A DNA stretch of 64,000 nt from Roseateles_B flavus. Lineage in GTDB: Bacteria > Pseudomonadota > Gammaproteobacteria > Burkholderiales > Burkholderiaceae_C. A model generated the notes under the pieces. That model ran no database searches. It had not been told where the DNA came from and was given only the letters and a program-made list of their open reading frames with translations. The position numbers and the translations under genes were made by a program. The stretch lies in contig NZ_JBDPZC010000006.1 in assembly GCF_039872765.1 (NCBI RefSeq), positions 62,001 to 126,000 of the forward strand. The letters run 5' to 3'. Of the stretch, positions 32,021 to 40,957 are shown one piece after another. Every line of letters begins with the position of its first letter. Position 1 is the stretch's first letter.

Positions 32021-33607
32021 TCAGCGCTTGCCCGGCGGTGCCTTGGGCGTGAACGGGGGCTTGGCCAGCCACACGACGGCGATGGCCAGCATGAAGACCC
32101 AGCCCAGGGCGTAGGCCACGTCGTTGAAGGACATCTGGTAGGCCAGCTGGTCCAGGTAGTGATTCAGGCGGAAGGCGAAGGCGGTGTCACCGGGCGCCAG
32201 CGGCGCGGCGGCGGGACCCAGCGTGCCGGGGGGCAGCCCTTCCACGAGGTGGGCGTGGTGCAGCACGGCGCGCCGTTCCCAGACCAGGGACGTGAGGGAC
32301 ACGGCAAAGCTTGCGCCCAGGGTGCGGCTGAAGGTCGAGAGCCCCGAGGCCGCGGCGATCTCCTGCGGCTTGAGGTCAGACAGCAGGATGGCATTGATCG
32401 GCATGATGAACAGCGCCAGGCCCAGCCCCTGCAGCAACTGCACCGCGGCCACGTGCGTGAAGTCCACGCCCAGGAAGAAGCCCGCGCGGATGAAGGACGC
32501 CGCGCCGAGGATGGCGAAGGCGCTGCACACCATCCAGCGCATGTTGAAGCGCGGGGCGTACTTGCCCATGAAGGGCGTCATCAGCACCGGGAGGATGCCC
32601 ATGGGCGCGGCCGCCAGGCCCGCCCAGATGGCGGTGTAGCCCATGGTGCGCTGCAGCCACTGCGGCACGATCACATTGACCGCGAAGAAGGCGGAGTAGG
32701 CCAGCACCAGGGTCACCGTGCCCGCCGCGAAATTGCGGTTGGCGAAGAGGCGCAGGTTCACGATGGGATTGCGCTCATGCAGCTCCCAGATCACGAACAC
32801 CGCCAGGCTCAGCGCGGCGATCAGGCTCATGATGACGATGAAGGGTGACTGGAACCAGTCCTCGTCATTGCCCTTGTCCAGCACCACCTGCAGCGCGCCC
32901 ACGCCCAGCACCAGGGTGGCCAGGCCGATGTGGTCGACCCGCACGGACTCGGTCTTCTCGGGCTTGCCCCGCATCTGCGAGGACACGGTGGCCGCCGCGA
33001 AGAGGCCGATGGGGACGTTGATCAGGAAGGTCCATTGCCAGGAGTAGCTGTCGGTGATCCAGCCGCCCAGCAGGGGCCCCGCGATGGGCGCCACCACCGT
33101 CACCATGGCAATCATGGACAGCGCGAATCCCCGCCGGTGTGGCGGGTAGATGGACAGCATCAGGGCCTGCGTCGTCGGGATCATCGGCCCGGCGACCGCC
33201 CCCTGCAGGGCGCGGAACAGCACCAGCGCGCCCAGGCTCTGGGCCAAGCCGCACAGCAGCGAGGCCAGGGTGAAGAGCAGGGTCGACCAGATGAACAGGC
33301 GCACCTGCCCTACCCGCTTCACCAGGAAGCCGGTCAGCGGCAGCGCGATGGCATTGCAGACCGAGAAGGTGGTGATCACCCAGGCACTCTGGTTGGTGCT
33401 GACACCCAGATTGCCAGCGATGGTGGGCAGCGACACATTGGCGATGGTCCCGTCCAGCACCTGCATGAACACCGCCAGCGCGAGGCCGACGGTGGCCATG
33501 GGCACGCTGGGCGGCACGAACTCGGCGCCCGCCGGCGCCGGCGGTGCTGCCGCGGGCGCGCCACTGCCAGCGCCCGGCAGCGCGACCGTTCCGGCAGCCG
33601 CACTCAT
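32021..33607 (-). CDS. emrB: DHA2-family MFS drug exporter, EmrB-type
   Basis: 528 residues with about 14 membrane segments. Motifs: FMQVLDGTIANVSLPTIAGN in TM1, SAWVITTFSVCNAIALPLTG, the motif A region GFLVKRVGQVRLF, FRALQGAVAGPMIPTTQALM, and motif C in VAPIAGPLLGGWITD. It uses the proton gradient to export hydrophobic or weak-acid compounds across the inner membrane and works with EmrA and an outer-membrane factor, both encoded upstream here. An Ala/Pro-rich N-terminal tail precedes TM1. Overlaps emrA by 4 bp. In this cluster it probably exports the tropolone-like product. Confidence 0.94.
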   Translation of the reverse strand: MSAAAGTVALPGAGSGAPAAAPPAPAGAEFVPPSVPMATVGLALAVFMQVLDGTIANVSLPTIAGNLGVSTNQSAWVITTFSVCNAIALPLTGFLVKRVGQVRLFIWSTLLFTLASLLCGLAQSLGALVLFRALQGAVAGPMIPTTQALMLSIYPPHRRGFALSMIAMVTVVAPIAGPLLGGWITDSYSWQWTFLINVPIGLFAAATVSSQMRGKPEKTESVRVDHIGLATLVLGVGALQVVLDKGNDEDWFQSPFIVIMSLIAALSLAVFVIWELHERNPIVNLRLFANRNFAAGTVTLVLAYSAFFAVNVIVPQWLQRTMGYTAIWAGLAAAPMGILPVLMTPFMGKYAPRFNMRWMVCSAFAILGAASFIRAGFFLGVDFTHVAAVQLLQGLGLALFIMPINAILLSDLKPQEIAAASGLSTFSRTLGASFAVSLTSLVWERRAVLHHAHLVEGLPPGTLGPAAAPLAPGDTAFAFRLNHYLDQLAYQMSFNDVAYALGWVFMLAIAVVWLAKPPFTPKAPPGKR

Positions 33608-34890
33608 CGACCGTCTCCCAGCACCGCAGGCAGGGCCGCGGGCCGTCCGCCACGGACGATGCGCTCGATCAGGCCATCCACGGCGTCGACCTGCTTGCGA
33701 TAGACGTCGGTGCTGAGGCCGGGCCGGCTGCGGGGCTGAGCCACCAGCAGGGGGCCGCTGACGTCATGCACATCCACCGTGGCCCGCATGGACAGGCCCA
33801 GGCGCAGGGGATGGCTGATCAGCTGCTTCGGGTCCGTCAGCTCGATGCGCACCGGCAGCCGCTGCACGATCTTGATCCAGTTGCCCGTCGCGTTCTGCAC
33901 CGGCAGCGGCGAGAAGGCGCTGCCCGTGCCCAGGCCCAGGCTGGCGACGCGGCCGGTGTAGCTCACGGCGTCGCCATAGGCATCCGCACGCAGTTCCACG
34001 GCCTGCCCGATGCGGATGTGGGCCAGCTGCGTCTCGGTGAAGTTGGCCTCCACCCAGACCTGGTCCAGGGGCAGCACCGACATCAGCGCGCTGCCCGGCG
34101 CCACATGCTGACCCAGCTGCACCGTGCGCTGCGCCACATGGCCGGCCACGGGCGCGATCAGCGCGGTGCGCATCTGGTCCAGGTAGGCGGAGCGCAGCGT
34201 CGCGGCGGCCTTCTGGACCTCCGGATGGGACACCACCACCGTGCCGTCCACCAGGGCCTTGCTCCCCTGGTACTGCTGCTCCAGCGAGGCCACGGTGCTC
34301 TGCGAGGCCGCCAGCGCGCTCTGTGCGGCCGACAGGGTGTCGCGGGCATGGGCCAGCTCCTCGTCGGAAATGGCGCCGGAGCGGGCCAGCTCCTTGCGGC
34401 GCTGGTAGTCGGCACGGGCCTTGTCCAGCGTGACGCGGCGGGACTGCACATCGGCCTCGGCGGCCTGGATGGTGCTGCGCAGGCCGCGCTCCTGGGTGTA
34501 GAGCCCCTTCACCTTGCGCATGACGCTGGACAGGTCCGCCATGGCGGAGGACAGGGCCACGTCGCTGTTCGTCCGGTCCAGCGAGACCAAGGTCTGGCCC
34601 AGGCGCACCGGCTCGCCCACGTCCGCGGCAATGGCCACGACCGTGCCCGCGGTCTGCGGCGTGATCTGGACCAGATTGCCCTGCACGTAGGCGTTGTCGG
34701 TTTCCTCCTGCCAGCGCCCTTCCTGCTGGTACCAGAAGCCCCAGACCGCCGCGCCGACACCGGCGCCCAGCAGCAGGGCCCGCAGCAGCAGCGTCCTGCG
34801 TTGCCTGGAGGCCGGGCCGCCCGGTTCCGCCGGAGGGACGGATGCCGCGCCAGCAGGGGCGGCGCCCTGCACGTTCTTGTCTGTACTCAT
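33604..34890 (-). CDS. emrA: EmrA-type membrane fusion protein
   Basis: Start at 34890 (MSTDKNVQG), preceded by AGGA; the ORF could extend 9 codons upstream. 428 residues: a cytoplasmic Pro/Ala-rich N-tail, one membrane segment at about 35-55, the first lipoyl half (ETDNAYVQGNLVQITPQTAG), a long coiled coil (about 110-220), the second lipoyl half (ALIAPVAGHVAQRTVQLGQH), and beta-barrel segments (VWVEANFTETQLAHIRIGQA). It links the EmrB pump to the outer-membrane factor across the periplasm. Coupled to emrB. Confidence 0.94.
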   Translation of the reverse strand: MSTDKNVQGAAPAGAASVPPAEPGGPASRQRRTLLLRALLLGAGVGAAVWGFWYQQEGRWQEETDNAYVQGNLVQITPQTAGTVVAIAADVGEPVRLGQTLVSLDRTNSDVALSSAMADLSSVMRKVKGLYTQERGLRSTIQAAEADVQSRRVTLDKARADYQRRKELARSGAISDEELAHARDTLSAAQSALAASQSTVASLEQQYQGSKALVDGTVVVSHPEVQKAAATLRSAYLDQMRTALIAPVAGHVAQRTVQLGQHVAPGSALMSVLPLDQVWVEANFTETQLAHIRIGQAVELRADAYGDAVSYTGRVASLGLGTGSAFSPLPVQNATGNWIKIVQRLPVRIELTDPKQLISHPLRLGLSMRATVDVHDVSGPLLVAQPRSRPGLSTDVYRKQVDAVDGLIERIVRGGRPAALPAVLGDGR

Positions 34891-34938
34891 GATTGCTTCC
34901 TCTGCGTCGTGATTCATGGCCCTCGGGCCGTCGGGCTG

Positions 34939-36456
34939 CTAGAGCCGGGGCTCGACTTCCGCCTGGAAGCCGCCGCCCAGGGCCTTCACCAGCTGCAGGC
35001 CGTCCTGGATGCGCTGGGCCTGCAGGGCCGCCAGGCCTTGCTCGGCGAGCAGCAGCTGCTGGCGCACCGACAGGACATCCAGATAGCTGCCCACGCCCGC
35101 CCGGTAGCGCTGCTCGGCCAGCTGCCAGGCCTCGCTGGCGGCGTCGCGGGCGCGCTGCTGCTGCTCCAGCTGCTCGGCCAGCGAGCGCTGGGCCTGCACC
35201 TGGTCCGCGACCTCGTTGACGGCGCGCACCAGGGTCTGGTTGTAGAGAGCGACGGCCTCCTCGTACTGCGCCTCCTGCAGCGCCAGGCTGGCCCGGCGGC
35301 GACCGCCATCGAAGAGGGGCAGGTTCAGGGCCGGCGAGAGCTGGGCCATGCCGGCGCCGCTGCGCAGCAGCTCATTCCAGGGCGTGGCGGCCACCCCCAC
35401 CAGCGCGGCCAGGTTCAGGTTGGGCATGAAGGCCGTGCGGGCGGACTCGACATGCAGCCGGGCCGACTCCACCTGCCAGCGCGCGGCCACGATGTCGGGG
35501 CGACGGCTCAGCAGGTCCAGGGGCAGCCAGGCCGGCGCCAGCAAGGGGGCGTCGGAGGGCCAGGCCGGGCGTGTGATCGCCGCCCCTCGCGCAGGCCCCT
35601 GCCCGAGCAGGACCGACAGCGTGCTCTGAGCCATGCTCACCAGGCGCTCGGCCATCAGACGCTGCCGTGCGGCGCTGGCCATGTCGCTGTCGGTCTGGCG
35701 CAGCTGGGCCTGGGTGCCCAGGCCGCTGCCGACACGCTGGCGGGTGAGGCGCTGGACCTCGGCCACGCGCTCCTGCTCGGCCTGGGCGATGTCGCCCTGC
35801 ACATGGGCATAGGCCAGCTGCATGTAGGCCTGGGCGACGGCCACGCTCAGCTGCATGCGGGCGTCCTGCGCCGAGACCTCGGCCGCGCGAAGCGTCCCCA
35901 GCGCGGCGGTCCAGGCGGCGCGGCGGCCGCCCCAGAGGTCGGGCGTCCATTCCAGCTGCAGGCCAGCCTGCCACTGGCGGCTGAAGCGCCCGCCGCCCTG
36001 CTCGGGGGCCACGGCTCGAGAGGACTGGCGTTCTCCCTGCCAGCCCAGGCTGGCCGAGACCTGAGGCGCCAGGCTTGACTGCTCCACGCCGGCCAGGGCA
36101 TGGGCCTGGCGCAGCCGAGCATCAGCCACGGCTGGATCCAGGCCATGGGCCAGCGCGTCGTCGATCAGCGCATTGAGCTGGGGATCGGCCAGCGCCAGCC
36201 ACCAGTCCTGGCGCGGCCAGGGGTGGGTGGCGGCCGGGGCCGCAGCGCCGGCGGCAGGCACCTGGAGCGCCTGGGCCTCCAGAAGGCTGGCGGCCTGGCC
36301 CGGCGGAGGTGGGGTGGCACAGCCGCCCAGGGCCGTGGCGAGCAGGACCAGGCCGGTCAGGCGATCGGTCGGCCGGCCTTGGCGGGGCATGGCGCCCTGG
36401 GCCGTGGCCCCGGCCAGGCGGCCGGCGGATGCGAATGTTTGCGTGTGGCGATTCAT
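34939..36456 (-). CDS. Outer-membrane efflux lipoprotein (NodT/OprM type)
   Basis: 505 residues. Signal peptide with lipobox LGGC at about residue 46, so lipid-anchored. Two repeats of the outer-membrane efflux domain: WLALADPQLNALIDDALAHG, VADARLRQAHALAGVEQSSL, ALVGVAATPWNELLRSGAG, LPLFDGGRRRASLALQEAQY, and a C-terminal coiled coil with GVGSYLDVLSVRQQLLLAEQ. It forms the TolC-like exit duct. First gene of the nine-gene operon that runs to the amidotransferase-like gene, and divergent from an AraC regulator 87 bp away. Confidence 0.94.
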   Translation of the reverse strand: MNRHTQTFASAGRLAGATAQGAMPRQGRPTDRLTGLVLLATALGGCATPPPPGQAASLLEAQALQVPAAGAAAPAATHPWPRQDWWLALADPQLNALIDDALAHGLDPAVADARLRQAHALAGVEQSSLAPQVSASLGWQGERQSSRAVAPEQGGGRFSRQWQAGLQLEWTPDLWGGRRAAWTAALGTLRAAEVSAQDARMQLSVAVAQAYMQLAYAHVQGDIAQAEQERVAEVQRLTRQRVGSGLGTQAQLRQTDSDMASAARQRLMAERLVSMAQSTLSVLLGQGPARGAAITRPAWPSDAPLLAPAWLPLDLLSRRPDIVAARWQVESARLHVESARTAFMPNLNLAALVGVAATPWNELLRSGAGMAQLSPALNLPLFDGGRRRASLALQEAQYEEAVALYNQTLVRAVNEVADQVQAQRSLAEQLEQQQRARDAASEAWQLAEQRYRAGVGSYLDVLSVRQQLLLAEQGLAALQAQRIQDGLQLVKALGGGFQAEVEPRL

Positions 36457-36543
36457 GGTGTTGCCTCTCCCTGACCTGAATTCTTGGGCGGGGTGTCAAA
36501 AGCGTGATAGCGTTGTTCGATCTAAAAATAATGATTTCCAGTC
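36457..36543. promoter_or_regulatory. Divergent promoter region between efflux operon and araC-type gene
   Basis: Only 87 bp separate the two divergent starts. The part next to the AraC gene is AT-rich (CTAAAAATAATGATTTCC), and GTGTCAAAAGCGTGATAGCG could contain a regulator half-site. The geometry suits an AraC protein controlling the operon and itself. Confidence 0.5.
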
Positions 36544-37374
36544 ATGCCCAACACCGCCCCGCCGATCAGCCCCGAGCCTTCCCCCGACCTCAGCGAACGG
36601 GCGGACGGCCCGCCGCTGATTGCCATCTGGGGCGAGGACGATGCCGGGACCGAATACCGCCTGGGCACCCGCGAGATCGACTGGCACAGCCATCTGCGCG
36701 GCCAGGCCTTCTGCGTGGAGAACGGCCTGGTGCATGTGCGCACGCCGCATGGCTCCTGGCTGCTGCCGCCGCACCGGGCCGGCTGGATTCCGCCGGGCAT
36801 GGCGCACAAGGTCAGCATCAGCGGCGCCATGAGCGGCTGGAGCGTGGTGATCGCGCCCTCGGCCTGTCAGTCCCTGCCGACCACGCCCTGCGTGTTCGGC
36901 ATCAGCGAGCTGATGCGGGCCCTGGTGCGCCGCGCGGTGTCCTGGACGCAGCAGGAGCGGCTGAACCCCGAACAGGAGCGCATGCTGGCCGTGCTGCTGG
37001 ACGAGATGCGCCAGGCCCCGCACGAGCCCCTGCATCTGCCCATGCCCGAGGACCGGCGGCTGCTGCGCATTGCCAATGCCATCCTGGAGCAGCCCGAGGA
37101 CAAGCGCACCATGGACGACTGGGCGCAGTGGGCGGGCCTATCGCCCAGCACCCTGGGCCGGCTCTTCATGGCCGAGACGCAGGTCAGCTTCGCACAGTGG
37201 CGGCAGCAGGCGCGGCTCACCCACGCGCTGGAGCGCCTGGCGCGCGGCGACAGCGTCGCCAACGTGGCCGACGCGCTGGGCTACGCCACGCCCAGCAACT
37301 TCATCGCCATGTTCCGCCGCTGCTTTGGTGACTCGCCCGCCCATTACTTCGCCCAGCGTTCGCCGAGCCGCTGA
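36544..37374 (+). CDS. AraC-family regulator with cupin sensor domain
   Basis: 276 residues. Residues 25-110 form an AraC-type cupin (DWHSHLRGQAFCVENGLVHV, GSWLLPPHRAGWIPPGMAHK). Residues 165-270 contain two helix-turn-helix motifs: TMDDWAQWAGLSPSTLGRLF and DSVANVADALGYATPSNFIA, then MFRRCFGDSP. Divergent from the efflux/tailoring operon and therefore its most likely regulator. It converges with the PaaZ-like gene (15 bp gap). It may sense the exported compound through the cupin. Confidence 0.92.
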   Translation: MPNTAPPISPEPSPDLSERADGPPLIAIWGEDDAGTEYRLGTREIDWHSHLRGQAFCVENGLVHVRTPHGSWLLPPHRAGWIPPGMAHKVSISGAMSGWSVVIAPSACQSLPTTPCVFGISELMRALVRRAVSWTQQERLNPEQERMLAVLLDEMRQAPHEPLHLPMPEDRRLLRIANAILEQPEDKRTMDDWAQWAGLSPSTLGRLFMAETQVSFAQWRQQARLTHALERLARGDSVANVADALGYATPSNFIAMFRRCFGDSPAHYFAQRSPSR

Positions 37375-37389
37375 GGGGCGGCACCCGGA

Positions 37390-39399
37390 TCAGGCCTGCG
37401 CCTCGCGCGGCCGCCTGGCCACCAGGGTGAGGATGTCGTAGCTCAGCACCGTGGCGCCGTGCTGATTGGTGACCTGCACGTCCCACACCACCACGCCCTG
37501 GCCGCACCGGGTGCCGCCCTGCGGCTTGTCCTGCTTGCGCTTGCAGGTGAGGCGCGCCTGGATGGTGTCGCCGATGCCCACGGGCTGGATGAAGCGCAGC
37601 CGGTCCAGACCGTAGTTGGCCAGCACCGGCCCCTCCCCGGGCCAGACGAAGAGGCCCGCCGCCGCTGACAGCACGAAATAGCCATGGGCGATGCGCCGGC
37701 CGAAGGGCGAGGCGGCGGCGGCCTCGGCGTCGAAGTGCATGTAGAAGTAGTCGCCCGAGACGCCCCCGAAGGCCGCGATGTCGGCCTCGGTCACGGTGCG
37801 CCGGTGCGTCAGCAGGGAGTCCCCCACGGCCAGGTCCTCGAAGCAGCGCCGAAAGGGATGGACCTCGACGTCCTGACGCGCCGCGCCGGGCAGGTATTGC
37901 TGCAGGCATTCGCCCAGGGGCGCAGGCTCGGCCAGCACGGTGCAGGACCGCAGCAGCGTCTTCAGCGTGGTGCGCACGGTGGCGCGGTCCAGCGCAGCCA
38001 GCAGCTCCCAGGCGCCACGCAACGTCTGCTCGGGGTCCGCGGCCTGGGGGGCTTGTGCGGGCGGGGCGGACGGGCCGTCGAGCAGGTGCAGGAAGCGATG
38101 GTGGCGGGCCAGGGGCTCGCTCCAGGCGCGGCGGTGGGCGGCATCAGCGCTGGCCAGCACGGCCAGCCCGCCGCGGCCGTCACAGCGCGGCGCCTGCAGG
38201 GCGGCGTCCAGCGCGTCGACATCGTCATAGGCCCACAGGGCCAGCACCGGGCCCAGCGGCGGTGGGGCAATGCCGGGCCCCTCCCCGCCCGCCGGCTGCG
38301 GCAGCTGCACGATGGCGGGGCCCTGTGGATCGCTGGCGAGGTCCCGTGCGCCCTGCGCCAGGGCGTCCTGCAGCCAGGCCTGGGCCCGCAGGCGCTGCAC
38401 GGCGTCCGCCCCGCTCTGCCAGTGCCGGGCCGGGCGGCTGCCCTGCCAGGCACGCCAGCGCTGCTGCACGGCCTCCTGGAAGACCGCCAGCCGTTCGCGC
38501 GGCAGCCACACCGTGCGCACGGCATGCTCGTGCAGGCCCTGCAGAGCCTGGATGCCCAGCGCAACGAGGTCCACCAGGCGATCCCACGGCGGGCTGCCGG
38601 GCTCGACGGACGCATCCACCACCGCCAGTCCCGGCGCCGCCAGCTGCAACAGCCGTTCCGCGGCGCAGCCGGGCAGGTGCTCCCAGCGCATCTCGGCGCT
38701 GCCGGGCGTGCTCCAGACCTGCAGCTGGTCCGCGGGCTGCAGCTGCCCCAGGGCCAGGCCGAGGTCCACCCCCACCATGCTTCGAAGCACCGCGCCGCCA
38801 TGGGGCAGGCCGCGGCGCAGGGCCAGCATCAGGGCCTCCAGCAGCGGGTGCTCCTCGGGGCACAGCACCAGGCAGGCCCGGCCGGCCAGCCAGGCGCGGG
38901 CAAAGCCCAGCAGCAGGTGCGCGCAGGGGCGATGCAGGCCCAGCACGAGCACCTCCACGCCCTCGGCGCGCGTCAGGACCTGGGCGGCCCAGCGGCGGCC
39001 GTCCTTGTCGAGCGCCAGCGGCTCGCCATCAGCGGCCAGGGGCGCGTCGCACCATTCCTTGGCGACCTCCTGCGCCAGCTGCCGGACCGCGGCCAGGCCG
39101 GCATCAAAGTCCAGGTGCTGGTCCCAGGGCGCGTAGCCGGCGAGCCAGCCCGCCTGCATCAGGGACTCCCTGTGCTGCTGCAGCTGTTCGCACAGCAGCA
39201 GCAGCTGGCGCGCGCGGTCCGGGAAGCCGCCCTGCGCATGCAGCGCGGACGCGGCCTGACGCAGGCTGGCGAGCTTGTGGGTCAGCTGGGTGGCGGGGTC
39301 GGGATCCCGCCGCGTATCGGCGTTCGATGGGGTCAGGTCTTGCCTGGCGCGCGGGCCGGTGGCGACGTGCGGCAGCAGGTGGTCTGTCTGGGCGTTCAT
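37390..39399 (-). CDS. PaaZ-like protein with inactive aldehyde dehydrogenase domain and intact MaoC hydratase
   Basis: Start at 39399 (MNAQTDHLLP), with AGGAG 9 bases upstream. 669 residues, near E. coli PaaZ (681). Residues 35-520 align with the aldehyde dehydrogenase half but lack its residues: the catalytic Cys segment (GQKCTAIRR in PaaZ) reads GLHEHAVRT, placing Glu291 at the Cys. Residues 535-665 are a near-perfect MaoC domain: GDYFYMHFD with Asp550 and His555, RRIAHGYFVLSAAAGLFVWP and ANYGLDRLRFIQP. Such a protein would open the oxepin-CoA ring but leave the aldehyde, which condenses to the seven-membered tropone precursor. Chemistry inferred from known PaaZ and TDA work. Confidence 0.9.
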   Translation of the reverse strand: MNAQTDHLLPHVATGPRARQDLTPSNADTRRDPDPATQLTHKLASLRQAASALHAQGGFPDRARQLLLLCEQLQQHRESLMQAGWLAGYAPWDQHLDFDAGLAAVRQLAQEVAKEWCDAPLAADGEPLALDKDGRRWAAQVLTRAEGVEVLVLGLHRPCAHLLLGFARAWLAGRACLVLCPEEHPLLEALMLALRRGLPHGGAVLRSMVGVDLGLALGQLQPADQLQVWSTPGSAEMRWEHLPGCAAERLLQLAAPGLAVVDASVEPGSPPWDRLVDLVALGIQALQGLHEHAVRTVWLPRERLAVFQEAVQQRWRAWQGSRPARHWQSGADAVQRLRAQAWLQDALAQGARDLASDPQGPAIVQLPQPAGGEGPGIAPPPLGPVLALWAYDDVDALDAALQAPRCDGRGGLAVLASADAAHRRAWSEPLARHHRFLHLLDGPSAPPAQAPQAADPEQTLRGAWELLAALDRATVRTTLKTLLRSCTVLAEPAPLGECLQQYLPGAARQDVEVHPFRRCFEDLAVGDSLLTHRRTVTEADIAAFGGVSGDYFYMHFDAEAAAASPFGRRIAHGYFVLSAAAGLFVWPGEGPVLANYGLDRLRFIQPVGIGDTIQARLTCKRKQDKPQGGTRCGQGVVVWDVQVTNQHGATVLSYDILTLVARRPREAQA

Positions 39400-39508
39400 G
39401 AGGTGCTTCTCCTGGAATGCGGCGGCGGCCAGCGCACCGCGAGGCGGCGCGGCGAGCGCGGAAAACGTGATGGGAGCGCGACGGGACGGTGCAGCGCTGC
39501 GCAGCGGA

Positions 39509-40594
39509 TCAGCAGGCCACTTCAGGCGCCGGCTGGAGGCTCCGGCTGCGCCGCGCACGCACGGCTTCGGCGAGCAGGCGCAGGACCTCGGCGCTCTCGT
39601 CCCAGCCGATGCAGGCGTCCGTGATGCTCAGCTCCGGATCGGGCGTCCGGCCGGCCAGCAGATCCTGGCGCCCCGAGCGCAGGTTGCTCTCCACCATCAC
39701 ACCGACAATGCTGCGATTGCCTCCGCTGATCTGCCCGGCCAGGTCCGCGCACACCATGGACTGACGGTGATGGTCCTTCTGGCTGTTGCCATGGCTGGCG
39801 TCGACCACCAGGGCCTCGTGCAGTCCCGCCTTGCGCAGCAGTGCGGCCGCGGCGGCCAGGCTGTCCTCGTCGTAGTTGGGCTGCCGGCCGCCGCGCATGA
39901 CGAGATGGGCGTCCTGATTGCCCAGGCTGCTGTAGACCCCCAGGGTGCCCTGCGGCCGCACCGCCACGTAGCTGTGCGGGTGGCGCGCCGACTGGATGGC
40001 ATCCACGGCCACCTGCACCTGGCCTTCGACCCCGTTCTTGAAGCCCACCGGCATGTCCAGCCCCGAGGCCAGCTGGCGGTGCACCGGCGACGCCGAGGTG
40101 CGCGCGCCGACGGCCACCCAGGACAGCAGGTCGTCCAGGTAGCTCATGGTGGCCGGCGCCACGATCTCGTGGGCCACGGGCACGCCCATGGCATTGAGCT
40201 CCTCCAGCAGGCTTCGGCCGATTTCCAGGCCATGGGAGATCAGGCCGCTGCCATCCAGGAAGGGATCATTGAGCAGGCCGGTCCAGCCCAGGGTGGTGCG
40301 GGGCTTCTCCAGGTAGGCCCGCATGACGATCTCCAGCTCCTGGCCCCATTGCTCACGCATCTGCAGCAGGCGGCGCGCGTAGTGGCGGGCGGCCATGCAG
40401 TCATGGATGGAGCAGGGGCCGATCACCACCAGCAGGCGGTCGCTGCGGCCCTGCAGGATGCTGCGGACGTTCCTGCGGGCCTGCTGCACCGTGGTGGCGG
40501 AGGCCGCACTGCGAGGAATCAGGCGCTTGAGCTGCCCAGGCGTCAGCAGCTCACTCACAAAGCCGGGCGCGGCAGGCGCCACATCAACGGTCAT
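39509..40594 (-). CDS. aroG: 3-deoxy-7-phosphoheptulonate (DAHP) synthase, class I
   Basis: 361 residues. Signatures: LLVVIGPCSIHD with the metal Cys, VMRAYLEKPRTTLGWTGLLN, GLEIGRSLLEELNAMGVPVA, GARTSASPVHRQLASGL, VGFKNGVEG, VVDASHGNSQKDH, and a C-terminal GVMVESNLRSGRQDL. It condenses PEP with erythrose-4-phosphate, the first shikimate step. It has AAGGAG before the start and lies 109 bp upstream of the PaaZ-like gene in the same direction. An extra, cluster-linked DAHP synthase is typical of aromatic-derived secondary metabolites (tropolone clusters include one), where it raises precursor supply. Confidence 0.95.
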   Translation of the reverse strand: MTVDVAPAAPGFVSELLTPGQLKRLIPRSAASATTVQQARRNVRSILQGRSDRLLVVIGPCSIHDCMAARHYARRLLQMREQWGQELEIVMRAYLEKPRTTLGWTGLLNDPFLDGSGLISHGLEIGRSLLEELNAMGVPVAHEIVAPATMSYLDDLLSWVAVGARTSASPVHRQLASGLDMPVGFKNGVEGQVQVAVDAIQSARHPHSYVAVRPQGTLGVYSSLGNQDAHLVMRGGRQPNYDEDSLAAAAALLRKAGLHEALVVDASHGNSQKDHHRQSMVCADLAGQISGGNRSIVGVMVESNLRSGRQDLLAGRTPDPELSITDACIGWDESAEVLRLLAEAVRARRSRSLQPAPEVAC

Positions 40595-40957
40595 GTCTCA
40601 TCTCCTTCTGATCCGCCGCCCCAGGGCAGCGAGTGGATGCGATTGAGCCTCATTTGCAGCCCCTGAGAAACTGGCAATAGATGCAAGCAGAAGCCGGCGA
40701 GATGGTGACGGCTGTCATACGCCTGGCACATGTAGGGCGCAACGGGGCGCAACAGGGAGCCAAAGTGGCCGGTGGCATCCCCGGGCAATCCCCTGCCGCC
40801 CGCGCACAACGCTTTGTCGCGATTGGGGGCACCGGCCTGAATCCGTACAAGGCGAGGCGCCGGGGCCCCGACAAGATCGCACGGCGGCCACGATGCCGCG
40901 CCGCCTGCCTCGAGAGGGAGGCCGGACCACTTCACAACACACCTGCGAGACAGTCCC
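40595..40957. other. 363-bp divergent intergenic region
   Basis: No gene. It must carry the promoters of the DAHP synthase gene (minus) and the M64 peptidase gene (plus). GGGCGCAACGGGGCGCAACAGGG contains a short direct repeat (GGGCGCAAC, twice) at about 40735-40755. No riboswitch, trp-type leader peptide or LuxR-type box was recognised. Confidence 0.5.
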
